64,000 bases of DNA, from assembly GCA_032716605.1 (NCBI GenBank), contig CM064517.1, forward strand, positions 19,040,100 to 19,104,099, in the 5' to 3' direction. Shown piece after piece: positions 42,570 through 52,334 of this stretch; the stretch's first letter is position 1; each line of letters starts with the position of its first letter. The stretch is from Paralithodes platypus. Lineage: Eukaryota; Arthropoda; Malacostraca; Decapoda; Lithodidae. Position numbers and translations under genes: made by a program. Under the pieces are notes generated by a model. The model was not told the DNA's origin. It did not search any database and worked only from the letters and a program-made list of their open reading frames with translations.

Positions 42570-42740
42570 GCCTTGACGTTGGATTTGCCAAGACTACTAA
42601 CAAATTGGGAGGTTTGACGTACCTCCCAACCTACCAAATAGGAAAACCTACTATTTGGTAGTAGTCTTGGAAAATCCAACGTACATAATACCCTCCCTCA
42701 CGCCGGACCCCTGCCCATCTGCGTTCTTCTGCTGACGTGA
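42570..42740 (+). other. DIRS-B internal complementary region
   Basis: CTTGACGTTGGATTTGCC ... ACTAACAA is the complement of the left extremity. It is followed at once by ATTGGGAGGTTTGACG ... GGTAGTAGTCTTGG, the complement of the right extremity. The joint near 42603-42605 marks the predicted circle junction. It contains GGTTTGAC (42611-42618) and AAAACCTACTATTTGGTAGT (42643-42662). Confidence 0.88.
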
Positions 42741-43092
42741 GATGTGATGACAAAAGAGGGTCGCTCATGCGCACGTTCGACAGGGATCTGCACATGACGG
42801 AACACGGGATGGGCCTTGAGCGGTAACTAAGGTAAACCCCTTTTTCTTCTCTTCTATGCTTTTTTCACCTTCGGTGGTAGTTTTGGTTAAAGTACAACGT
42901 CTCCTAGAGCAAGATAAGGAGTAGACTCTAGACGTTTTCTTTTTAACCGCGGTTGGAATGACGACATAGCAGTCAAAATAGACAAGTCGTCATTGCAATT
43001 AGGTTAATAGCCTTGACGTTGGATTTTCCAAGACTACTACCAAATAGTAGGTTTTCCTATTTGGTAGGTTGGGAGGTACGTCAAACCTCCCA
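42740..43092 (+). repeat. DIRS-B right inverted terminal repeat with terminal hairpins
   Basis: The complement of the left repeat extends to about 43025. The extra terminal 65 bp forms two hairpins, CCAAATAG...CTATTTGG and GGGAGGTACGTC...ACCTCCC, which the left end lacks. Confidence 0.88.
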
Positions 43093-43125
43093 TATATACC
43101 GGTATATACATACATACATACATAC
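43092..43125. repeat. TA/CATA microsatellite
   Basis: ATATATACCGGTATATACAT followed by a (CATA)n run that also serves as the tail (read in reverse) of the minus-strand RTE-Z LINE beginning at 43126. Confidence 0.85.
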
Positions 43126-45296
43126 ATAACATTTTAAGACTGAGTGTTCCACACATAAGTGCAGTTTCAGTCTCTTGTCCAAATGGCGGCGTTCCAGGCA
43201 ACCCTGTTAAGGGCTGCTTCACTTGTCAAGTTCTTGGATTTGAGATCGGCGCGTATAGTCCGATCCCAGGTCTTCCTCGGTCCACCCCTTGGTGCAGCTC
43301 CCTCCACAATCACAGACCTGCATTTTGTCACCCAATTTTGTTCATCCATTCTCTCCACATGTCCATACCATCCCAGTCTACTTGTACGCATCACCTCGCT
43401 AATACTCTTTATACCTAAACGTCTCCTCAGCTCAACATTTGTTATTCTATCCTGTAGCCTGGCCCCACACATCTCACCATTCTCATCTCATTACGCTCCA
43501 TTCTGTTGACATCCTCTACTTTAACGGCCCATGTTTCTGAGGCATACGTCATTGCACTTCTAACACATGAGGCATACACCTTTCCCTTCAGGGGGAGAGG
43601 CATTCTTTTCATGGTCAGGATTGGCATCAATTCTCTGAACTTCCCCCAGCCACACCTAATTCTAGCAACAGTGGCAGCCTCGGCCCCACCACCGGCAGAG
43701 ATGGTATCTCCTAGGTAACAAAACTTGTTCACCAGCTCCAAAGACTCATTTCCAAAATTCACAGCCACAGGATCATCACTTAACACAAGCTCGCCTTTGC
43801 ACACTACGCACTCAAATTTCTCTATTTCTGACTTATCCTTCGGCAGGGGCCCCTTTATTCTACTACAGCGCTTACTCCCATGGTGTACCCAACATCGACA
43901 GATCCTACATTGAATTGAGTTAACGCCCACTCCCTTTCCACACACTGCACATGGGTATGCACCGCTCTTTTCCACATTGCCTCGTCTCAAACTACAATGC
44001 ATAACCTTGGTTTTGTTAATATTGACTCTTAAACCCTTGCTCGCCATGCCCTCTCTCCACTTTCTGAATTTGGCCTCAGCATCCTGCATACTGTCAGCTA
44101 TTAGGACTAAATCGTCTGCATAAAACAGTTCCAACGGGAGTCCGCCTCTAAAAACTCTAGACAGCGCCTCCAAGACCATAATAAAGAGGAGGGGGCTTAA
44201 CACTGAACCCTGATGGACTCCAACACGGACTGCGAATTCATCACTCAGTACACCTTTCACCCTCACCGAACTTCGCGAATCCTCATACATCTTCATTATC
44301 ACACGCACCAGCCACTCTTCCACACCAAGTTTCCTCATAGCCCACTGTACAACATCTCTAGGTACCCTATCAAAGGCCTTCTCCAGGTCCACAAACACAA
44401 AGTAAAGATCCCTGCCTTTTAGTAGGTATCTTTCCTGTATCTGCCTGACTATGAAGATAGCATCGGTTGTACCACGTCCTGGCATAAAACCAAACTGCAT
44501 ATCATCAATAGAGATGCTTTGCCTGATCAAACCCTCAAGGACTCTCTCACAGACCTTCATGATTTGGTCAAGCATTTTCAGGCCCCTATAATTTCCTCTA
44601 TCCAGCGCATCCCCTTTTCCTTTGTATATATTTACTATTACACTTTTGAGCCAATCCTCTGGGATTTTCTCATCTAATGGTGTTTATCAACTCAGTGACT
44701 AAGTTTACACCAATCTCCCCTGAGGCTTTTATCATCTCAGCGACAATGTCGGAGCAACCTGGAGCTTTACCGTCCTTCATTTTATTGATTGCGTCGCTCA
44801 CTACAGCTGGTGCTATCAAAGGAGGGGGCCCAGATATTGGTTTTTCGATACTAAGCTGTTCCTTATCCCATTCAAACTCTACATTTAGCAATCGTTCATA
44901 GTGTACCTTCCATGCTTCTCTGATTTCATTTTCTGCATACACAATCTTCCCATTATCATCTCTAACACACTGTTCACCTATAATATCCCTACTGTCATTT
45001 TTAACTCGCCTAGCTAGGTTGAAGATCCCATTGGGATTGTCAGTGTTACACACTTGTTCGAGGACCAGGTCCTTAATGCGATTTTTAGCATTGTAAATAA
45101 CTCTTTTGGCAGTTCGTTTAGCTGCCTGGTATTCCTCCCTGCTGCCTCCTTTCTTCCATGCTTTGAAGCATCTCCTTTTCTGTTTCACAGCATGTTCTAC
45201 CTCATCGTTCCACCACCAAGAGGTCTTATTCCTGGGGTGACCCTTTGTTTTCCCACAGACTTTGTCAGTGGCAGCGATAAGGCTATGCTTAAGAAA

Positions 45297-45297
<1 letters not shown>
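43126..45297 (-). pseudogene. RTE-Z LINE with zinc-finger insert in the RT (nearly full RT)
   Basis: Minus-strand frames 45497-44670 and 44575-43442, then 43472-43167, make an RTE-like ORF: linker NKTSWWWNDEVEHAVKQKRR, region GKAPGCSDIVAEMIKASGE, a frameshift near 44670, then MQFGFMPGRGTTDAIFIV, FVDLEKAFDRVPRD, VGVHQGSVLSPLLF, catalytic FYADDLVLIADS, and GLRVNINKTKVMHC. Between the palm and the usual thumb motif is a Cys/His-rich insert (YPCAVCGKGVG, CRICRCWVHHGSKRC, CVVCKGE). Then follow FCYLGDTISAGGG, YASETWAVKVEDVNRME, LGWYGHVERMDEQNWV and RGGPRKTWDRTIRADLK. The endonuclease is missing, cut by the TA repeat at 45298. Confidence 0.9.
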
Positions 45298-45361
<64 letters not shown>

Positions 45362-45362
45362 T
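45298..45362. repeat. (TA)n microsatellite
   Basis: Nearly perfect alternating TA between two oppositely oriented pieces of the same LINE family. Confidence 0.95.
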
Positions 45363-45364
45363 AC

Positions 45365-46010
45365 TGTACTGGATATATATTTGGGGGATCCTACCCCCTT
45401 GTAATCTCTTGGAGGAAGGTGCTGGGAATGGTCCCTGGGGTAGACTGGAGCCGGAGTTCTGGGGGGGGGGGGGATGCCCATTTGCCAGCTTAATCACCTA
45501 TTATGACTAAACCTAAAGAGAAACAAGGCAAGTCCTATGATCCAAAACCGCACAGGATACGGACAAATGCCCCCCGCAGTCTCAGACTTGCTAGTGTGAA
45601 TGTTGGTAGTTTGAATCTGCGAGCAAATGAAGTGGTTGAGATGTGTGAGAGGAGCCGAGTGGACGTCTGCTGTGCCCAGGAAACACTCAGAAAAGGGTAT
45701 GGAGCACTGTGGATTGTTGGAAGAAAGAAAAGTTATAGGATCTACTGGCAGGGGGTTGAGACTGATAAAGCAAAAGGAGGAGTGGGTGTTCTGGTGGCTG
45801 AAGAGAAGTTTGCCTGTACTAAAAGGGCCCCAGCCACAGCGATCAGCATCATTTGAAGCCCCCCCGGATTTCGTGGGTTAAGGACCTGGTCCTCGAACAA
45901 GTGTGTAACACTGACAATCCCAATGGGATCTTCAACCTAGCTAGGCGAGTTAAAAATAACAGTAGGGATATTATAGGTGAAGAGTGTGTTAGAAACGATA
46001 TATACATACT
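45365..46010 (+). pseudogene. RTE-Z LINE 5' region fragment (endonuclease start), internally deleted
   Basis: Plus-strand frame 45503-45856 begins MTKPKEKQGKS and contains SLRLASVNVGSLNLRANEVV, RVDVCCAQETLRKG and KAKGGVGVLVAEEKF: the N-terminal half of an AP-like endonuclease with the catalytic QE. At about 45885 the sequence jumps into the linker segment DLVLEQVCNTDNPNGIFNLA that matches 45060-44960 of the minus-strand copy, so several hundred bases are missing. The fragment lies head-to-head with the copy at 43126-45297 across the TA repeat. Confidence 0.8.
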
Positions 46011-46019
46011 GTACATACA

Positions 46020-48163
46020 TACACAAAATTTTAAGACCGAGTGCTCCACACATACGTGCAGTTTCAGTCTTTTGTCCTAATGGCGGCGTTCCAGGCAACC
46101 TTGTTAAGGGCTGCTTCACTTGTCAAGTTTTTTAATTTGAGATCGGCATGTACAGTATAGTTCAATCCCAGGTCTTCCTCGGTCCACCCCTTGGTGCAGA
46201 TCCCTCTATAATCACAGACTTGCATCTTTTCACCCAATTTTGTTCATCCATTCTCTCCACATGCCCATACCATCCCAGTCTACAGTACTTGTACAGTACG
46301 CATCTCCTCACTAATACTCTTTATACCTAAACGTCTATTCAGCTCATCATTTGCTATTCTATCCTGCAGCTTGGTCCCACAAATCCATCTCACCATTCTC
46401 ATCTCCTTACGTTCCATTCTGTTGACATACAGTCAGGACCCCCAATTCGCGAGAATAGGGGTGACAGGAGGCATCGCGTATTGTGAATTCGGGTATTGTG
46501 GAACTAACTTTAAATGGGAATAATTAGATTGGGTGACATCTCTCAATTATGGCCTATTTTCGAAATTTTTGGCCCTATTTTCGACATTTTTGGCTCTACA
46601 GTACAGTCTATATCTTATATATAAGAAGAACAATGAATAAAAATATGAAACTATCCTTAAAATTAGTAGTAGATAGGCTAGGACTAGGACTAGGACTAGG
46701 ACCGTAGGACTTCACGATTTTCTCCAACTTCTCCCTCCCTAACCAAATCGTACGAACAGTTTACTCTGACAAGCCTATTGCACAGTTTCCTTCTCCTCTT
46801 TTCTTGCGAAACAACAATTCCACCTTCATTTTGTGTGTTATCTTCTTATATTGGCGTAGCATGGCGAAAAAAGTGGCAGGCACTACAAACGTTTGGTCAC
46901 TCCGCACGGCTATGAGCGCTTGAGCGGGACTGTGGGAGGGAGGGAGGGAGGGTAAGCGGGAGGGAAGGCAGGCGTATGCCCGTCTTCTTCTTTTTTCAGA
47001 GCTACTCCTGGGCCTCGCGAAACGTAGACGTGCTCGCGTATCAAGCGGGAATAGCGGATTTGGCCCCTTCTTAGCTCTCGATTCGTGTATTGTGGTACCA
47101 CCTCGCATAATTAATGCTTAATTAATTAATGTTATTTTCGAGGGGTAACTCGTGTATTAGGGTTTTCGCGAATTGTGGAATCGTGTATTGGGGGTCCTGA
47201 CTGTACTCTACTTTAACGGCCCATGTTTCTGAGGCATACGCCATTGCACTTCTACACACGAGGCATACACCTTTCCCTTCAGGGGGAGAGGCATTCTTTT
47301 CATGGTCAGAATTGGCAGCAGTTCTCTGAACTTCCCTCAGCCACATCTAATTCTAGCGACAGTGGCAGACTCAGCCACACCACCGGCAGAGATGGTATCT
47401 CCTAGGTAACAAACCTTGTCCACCAGCTCCAATGACTCATTTCCAAAATTCACCGCCACAGGATCATCATTTAACACAAGCTCGCCCTTGCACACTAAGC
47501 ACTTAAATTTCTTGATTTCTGACTTATCCTTCGGCAGGAGTCCTTTTATTCTATTACAGCGCTTACTCCCATGGTGTACCCAACATGACAGACGCTACAC
47601 CGAATCGAGTTAGCGCCCACACCTTTTCCACAAACCGCACATGGGTATGCACCGCTCTTTTCCACATTGCCTCGTCTCAATCTGCAATGTATAACGTTGG
47701 TTTTGTTAATATTGACTCTTAAACCCTTGCTCGCCATGCCCTCTCTCCATCTTCTGAATTTGGCCTCCGCATCTTGCACATTGTCAGCTATTAGGACTAA
47801 ATAGTCTGTATAAAACAGTTCCCACGGGAGTCCGGATCTAAATTTTCTAGACAGTGCCTCCAGGACCATAATAAAGAGGAGGGGGCTGAACACTGAACCC
47901 TGATGAACTCCAACACGGATTGTGAACTCCTCACTCAGTACACATTTCACCCTCACCGCAGTTCGCGAATCCTCATACATCTTCATTATCACACGCACCA
48001 GCCACTCTTCCACACCAAGTATCCTCATAGCCTACTGCACAACATCTCTAGGCACCCTGTCAAAGGCCTTCTGCAGGTCTACAAACACAAAGTAAAGGTC
48101 CCTACCTTTTAGTAAGTATCTTTCCTGTATCTGCCCGACTATGAAGATAGCATCGGCTGTACC
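46020..48163 (-). pseudogene. RTE-Z LINE, split by a pogo-like MITE
   Basis: The minus-strand match to 43126-44490 is collinear: the C-terminal region (46020-46429), then after the MITE the YASETWAVKVE segment (47206 on), the zinc-finger insert (YPCAVCGKGVGANSIRC near 47640) and the palm, with YTDYLVLIADN where the other copy has the catalytic FYADDLVLIADS. The change from YADD to YTDY indicates a dead RT. Stops break the N-terminal part and the LINE homology ends at about 48163. Confidence 0.88.
46430..47203. mobile_element. Pogo/Tigger-like MITE in the RTE-Z LINE (774 bp)
   Basis: Inverted ends CAGTCAGGACCCCCAATTCG and the complement ending GGGGGTCCTGACTG, flanked by TA at 46428-46429 and 47204-47205. 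Both ends carry CGCGAATT/AATTCG words and GTATTGTGGAA blocks. The interior has short GGACTA and GGGAGGGA runs and no transposase. Comparison with the intact LINE near 43505 shows insertion at a TA. Confidence 0.88.
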
Positions 48164-48225
48164 AAGTTCTTGAACTTCGTGTTACACACAACCATATTGA
48201 GTGCAACGTAGGACTCTTATATATA
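48164..48225. other. Short unassigned flank
   Basis: Sequence between the end of LINE homology and the DIRS-C boundary; it matches nothing else in the window. Confidence 0.4.
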
Positions 48226-48525
48226 TAGTAGTAGCCTCTACGTTCCAACGTAGAGCTATATACTTATCGTATAATTCTGCTCCGCTCTAGAGCGGGCAAT
48301 TATCGAAATCACTAGCGCGATAAAACGATAACATCTAGAGTAGCACCTTACTCTCTCTACTAGGTACGTTGTACATACTTTGGAGGCCATTATTTGAAAA
48401 GGAAAATAAGAAAATATTGATGAGAAAGAAGAGAAAATTACAGGATTTTAGGCCATCCTATCTGGCTCCTTCAGCCGTCTTGACGGATCCACCCCACTAC
48501 CCGACAGGGTTCATTGGGCATTCCT
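48226..48525 (+). repeat. DIRS-C left inverted terminal repeat
   Basis: TAGTAGTAGCCTCTACGTTC and the sequence onward are the complement of the right repeat; shared landmarks are CTAGAGTAGCACCTTACTCT and GGCTCCTTCAGCCGTCTTGA. It contains the palindrome CCGCTCTAGAGCGG (48282-48295), also present in the right repeat (57522-57535). Confidence 0.88.
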
Positions 48526-51089
48526 TTTCGCGCTCCTCAAGCCTACACACACGCTGTTTTCTATGCGCCCGATTTTTGAGCTTCTACTCCTGTCGCCTAC
48601 CCTTTGGGTGAGTTGTGGGCCTTATTTATGGTTCCTAAGGTTATTAGACAGATGATCTGTGATGTAGGCACGCTTCAAATGGGCTCTTAGGTGTGTTACT
48701 TTGAGTATGGCGTCGAAACTGGTTGGTCACGCTTCTGCGCATGCGTCGCCCTTCGGCGAGTGTTATTATTTAGGCCTTTGCCTGTTTTTATCATCATTTT
48801 CTCTTGCGGTGGCTTAGTTTTGTATACCTGGTAGGTTCTCTTACGCTTTGTGCTTATTTTCTGATTTCATTGCGTGGTTTTTGCGAAAAGTTAGGCTAAC
48901 TTGTGCTCTTTCGTTTGTGATAAAGGGGGCATAGCCCCCCTTGCCTTGACAGGTTATTTTGGCCTTATGTTTTGCTTACCTTCACATGAATGTTTCGCAT
49001 TGGAATGTGCCCTGTGTTTTTTTTTTTTATCTGCCACTCACCCAAGGCTAGGCCCCCTGTTAATAGCCTAACTTTTAGTTGGAGGGGGGCGCCAGGGCTA
49101 GGCCTCTTGTTCCAAGCCTAACTTTTTAGAAGGGGGAGAAGGGACTTTTGGTAGACCGTCACTGTTGCCTCGTCGCTCTAGCTTGCCGATCTATGATTTA
49201 CTAAACCACCTTCGGCTCGCAGGGGTATGACGCTTTGGTTTTCTAAACCTTCTGTGGGGCACCCTGTTTTCGTCTGACGCTCGCTCCCGCGCTGTCTCTC
49301 CCTTATTTTGTTGTCGCTCCCCTAGGCCTTGAGTTCATGAGACACAGTCTTCCCCTTACTTGAACTCCCTCCTACATTGAGGTCCCCGCGGCACGGTCTT
49401 CACCTCCTTTGTGCTCTACGATGCCTTGAACTGTCGTCCCTTCCACCCTTTTTGGTGACGCGGGTCTCTGGGAAGGGCTCCGCACCCGCTCCGCCCTGCA
49501 GCGTGGACAAATCCCGCTCCAGATCGGTCCTATGCTTCCGACATGTTCTCTTTTTTGGCTGCTGTGGTCGGGTCACACTGGACCCGCTCCGCCCTAGGAT
49601 GGTACTATCCGTCTCTAGGTCGGTCCTCTGCATCGCCCTGTTTTAATTTTGCTCATGCACGCTCCCCTGCCAGCTGTCCTGCTGTGCACTTGGGTTGAGC
49701 CTTTTGGTTGGTATTTCCCTCCATCTCCCTTTCCGCTCGAGGGCGGACAAACCCGCTCTGGAGCGGACGTCTCCGCTCTGGTGCAAGCATCTCCGCTCTG
49801 CAGCGATGTCTATTCCGCTCTGGACAGGGCCTCCTTGGGCTCCTTCTTCGCTTTGGCTTCTACACTGGGTCTCTCCTCCACCTGTTCCGCTCTGGAGCGG
49901 ACGCCAGTCCCGCTCCTGGTCGGTCCTAGGCCTTCCCTCCTGCTGCCCTAGCCCTCCTGTTTTCACCTGGTTCTATTCTACGATTGTTCCGCTCTGGAGC
50001 GGGCGCCAGTCCTGCTCCAGGTCGGTCCTAGGCCTTGCCTTCTGATGCCCTGGCTCTCTTGTTCGCTGTGCGCATGCCTTTCTCCTTTGCCTAGACTGTC
50101 ATTGTCATGCATGCATGCCCCGCTCTGGAGCGGGAGGGTGTAGTCCGCTCTGGAGCGGGTCTGTCTGCTCCGCTCTGGGCGGACTTTCCCGCTCTAGCGC
50201 GGACTTGCCCTCTCGGCCCTGGCACTATTTTTTGGCCAATATTGCCTTGTTTGTACTTGGGGTTTGTCGGTTACTGTGTCTCCTAACCTTCTCCTTTACA
50301 TCAGGCTGTGTTCCCGCTCTGCACTGCTGGGTCCCTTGGCCTGCCATCCTCTTCGATCCCTTCACCCTCAGGTACCCTTTTCGGTTCTTATATGGCTGTC
50401 ATGCTTTATTTCAGGGTGTTTGAACCTGCACCTTGGTCTTTTCTGACCTGGGTTTTTTGGGGTTCTTCGGACTGTTGCTGCTTATGATGTATTTACCTAA
50501 TTGTATTTACCTAATTGTAGTTTACAGGAGTTGAGCTAAGCTCGTGTTGTCCCGTCTCTCAGTCTACTTTTTATCCAATTTTTTCTTGAAAATATGGATA
50601 TTCCTTGCCCCTACCACCTCCTCCTCCAGCCCATTCCATTTGTCAATACATCTATAGGGGAAGCTAAACTTCCTGATATCGTTCTTGCAGGTAGGTCTTT
50701 TTACTTTGTAGCTGTGGCCTCTAGTTATTCCTGTATCCATAATTAATATATCCTCCCTATCCAGCCTCTCCAGCCCCCGGGTGCATTTGTACATCATTAT
50801 CATGTCTCCCCTCTCTCTCCTCTCTTTTAGACTCGGTAGATTTAATTTGTCTAGCCTCCCTTCATATGGCAGTTCTCTGAGACTTGGAACCAATCTAGTA
50901 ATGCTTGGGGTCCATCTCCGTCCTTCTCCACATGGGGGGGGGGGTATTACTTTTATGTACCTATCATAATGCATGGTATCTTTTGTGTGTTTTTTGCGCA
51001 TACTGTCATCCCTTCCTTCAATTTATGCATCTTCTTTCTCTGTGCTTCGTCTGGGACATCTTTCATTTCTCCCTTCGCTTACGGTGCGG
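48526..51089 (+). other. DIRS-C first leader, palindrome-rich, interrupted by a LINE
   Basis: No coding sequence. Perfect CCGCTCTGGAGCGG palindromes lie at 49753-49766, 49887-49900, 49989-50002, 50120-50133 and 50145-50158, with many one- or two-base variants between. A GAGACACAGTCTTC-type repeat occurs near 49340-49420. The CR1-c LINE occupies 50488-50905 and an 11-G run lies at 50934-50944. Confidence 0.8.
50488..50905 (-). pseudogene. CR1-c LINE 3' fragment in the DIRS-C leader
   Basis: The minus strand encodes the C-terminal end of the same LINE that is split at 30072-40319: SITRLVPSLRELPYEGRLDK, LNLPSLKERRERGDMIMMYK, RGHSYKVKRPTCKNDIRKFS, FPYRCIDKWNGLEEEVVGAR, then the tail with two AATTAGGTAAATAC units (read in reverse at 50493-50520). 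It is 5'-truncated. It preserves the empty TTAA site (SLKERRERG) that the MITE occupies in the other copy. Confidence 0.9.
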
Positions 51090-52330
51090 ATGTCGCTCCC
51101 TGCCTGCGCGCGCCATGGGTGTGCCCATCCGGCTATGGGAGCTGGGCAAACTGAGTGCCCCGCCCATGCTGCGTGCTACTGCCGTGATGGCTTCATCCCC
51201 TGACGGTGTGGCCCGTGTCTCGTCAACATTATGACGATTGAGTCTCGTCCTACTTCACCGGATGCTGAGACGGCACGGATCAACCTCACCGCTGCATGGT
51301 CGGGCGTAGCTCGGTCTGTTAAGGACCATTTACACCGGGTCCCCCGCTTCATGGACGAAGGGGTTCGCGCCTTGCTGAACCTTCCTCTGGTGTCTCCGCG
51401 CCCTGTGGTCACCGCTTCGCAGGTCCCTCAGTCTGGTGTGTCTCCGTTCTCGGCGGACGCAGCGGGGTCGATGCGGCACCACTCAGCTTCTCCACGTCGC
51501 CGGAAGTCTTCGACGTCCCGCCGCCCTGCAGCTTCCGACCACACGTCTCTGGGCTCGACGACTTTTCGCCCTAAAAGATGGCGATGCTTCCCCCGGTCCG
51601 TGTTCCTGCTGGTGTTTCGGCCTTCTCACCTGGTCGTCGTACCACCCATGGGCTGCTCAAGGAGATTGGGGCGTCACAGGCCGCCGGACATCTACCGTCG
51701 GCTCCTCCGCCATCGTTGCCGTTGGCTCTGCTACCACCGTTACCGCCTACTCCACCTCCTAAGAAGGCGGGGGCTCTGTTTGCTTCGGCCTCTCCTCTTC
51801 TTGTCCGCGATGGTCTCCCGGCTTCTCCTGGCTTTGTCGGGTCTGCCATTCTGTGTGGCCTGCCTTCTCCTGCTCGGAAGAGTGGACCCGTACCTCTGGC
51901 AGTGCAAGGCGCCAGTGTGGCGGTTTTAGGGTCTGGTCAGGTGGGGGCTGCCTGTGACCTCGTGGAACTGAGTGGCGGGAGCGATGAAGTGTACGATGCC
52001 GTAGTGGTTGAGGACTCGCCACGGGAGTCTTTCTACTATACTCCGTCGCCTCGTCGGTCGCCCAGCCGTAGGTACCGTCGCCGGCCCATCTCTTCTTCTT
52101 CCTCATCGCCGACCGAAGACCCTGGGTGGGTCCTTCCTATTCGGGCCATCCAGGAGGCCTGGGTTCGGGCTGAGGAGGCTAACGCTGCGCGGTTTGCCTC
52201 CCTGCACGAGATGCTTGCACTGATGGCGGGAGGCTTGGAGCGTCCTCCTCCCATTCCTCCTGTGCTTCAACCTTGCGTTTTGGTTGTTCGACACTATTGC
52301 CTCCTCGGCTTGCTCTTGCTTGCCTGTCTC
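51090..52330 (+). pseudogene. DIRS-C Gag N-terminal part
   Basis: Starts MSLPACARHGC and contains a Cys/His cluster (CPAHAACYC, then CGPC after one in-frame TGA at 51201). The frame continues MTIESRPTSPDAETARINLT, AAWSGVARSVKDHLHRVP and RFMDEGVRALLNLP, matching the DIRS-B segment SVWAVVSHHIRTVG ... FVDDRIRVALGIP. A frameshift near 51580 leads to the overlapping frame (51578-52342), with SPRRSPSRRYRRRPISSSSS and a coiled segment IQEAWVRAEEANAARFASLHEMLALMAGGLE. The sequence then switches to a second leader copy at about 52335. Confidence 0.75.
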
Positions 52331-52334
52331 CGGA

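Larger units (their letters stand above)
24234..43092 (+). mobile_element. DIRS-B retrotransposon, disrupted by nested insertions
   Basis: A second DIRS family, coded on the plus strand. The left inverted repeat (24234-24540) is complementary to about 42740-43025. An internal complementary region lies at 42570-42680. Pieces in order: leader with palindromes, gag first half (25979-27886), CAA-LINE, gag second half (28542-29480), RT first third (29700-30071), a CR1-c LINE with A2 and a MITE inside it, RNase H and methyltransferase-like (40320-41190, with another CAA-LINE), recombinase (41190-42132). Without insertions it would be about 7.8 kb, with roughly 0.7 kb of RT lost. It is dead but was structurally similar to DIRS-A. 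Confidence 0.92.

Noticed and set aside
45197..45481. Tyr/Ile repeat frame over the TA tract
   Set aside because: Low-complexity translation of a microsatellite.
48369..48611. Matching 70-80 codon frames at 48369-48611 and 57227-57448
   Set aside because: They are the two DIRS-C inverted terminal repeats read in opposite directions; there is no domain or independent conservation.
49750..50160. CRISPR-like array
   Set aside because: The palindromes are irregularly spaced, lack uniform unique spacers and have no cas genes; the context is a eukaryotic retrotransposon leader.
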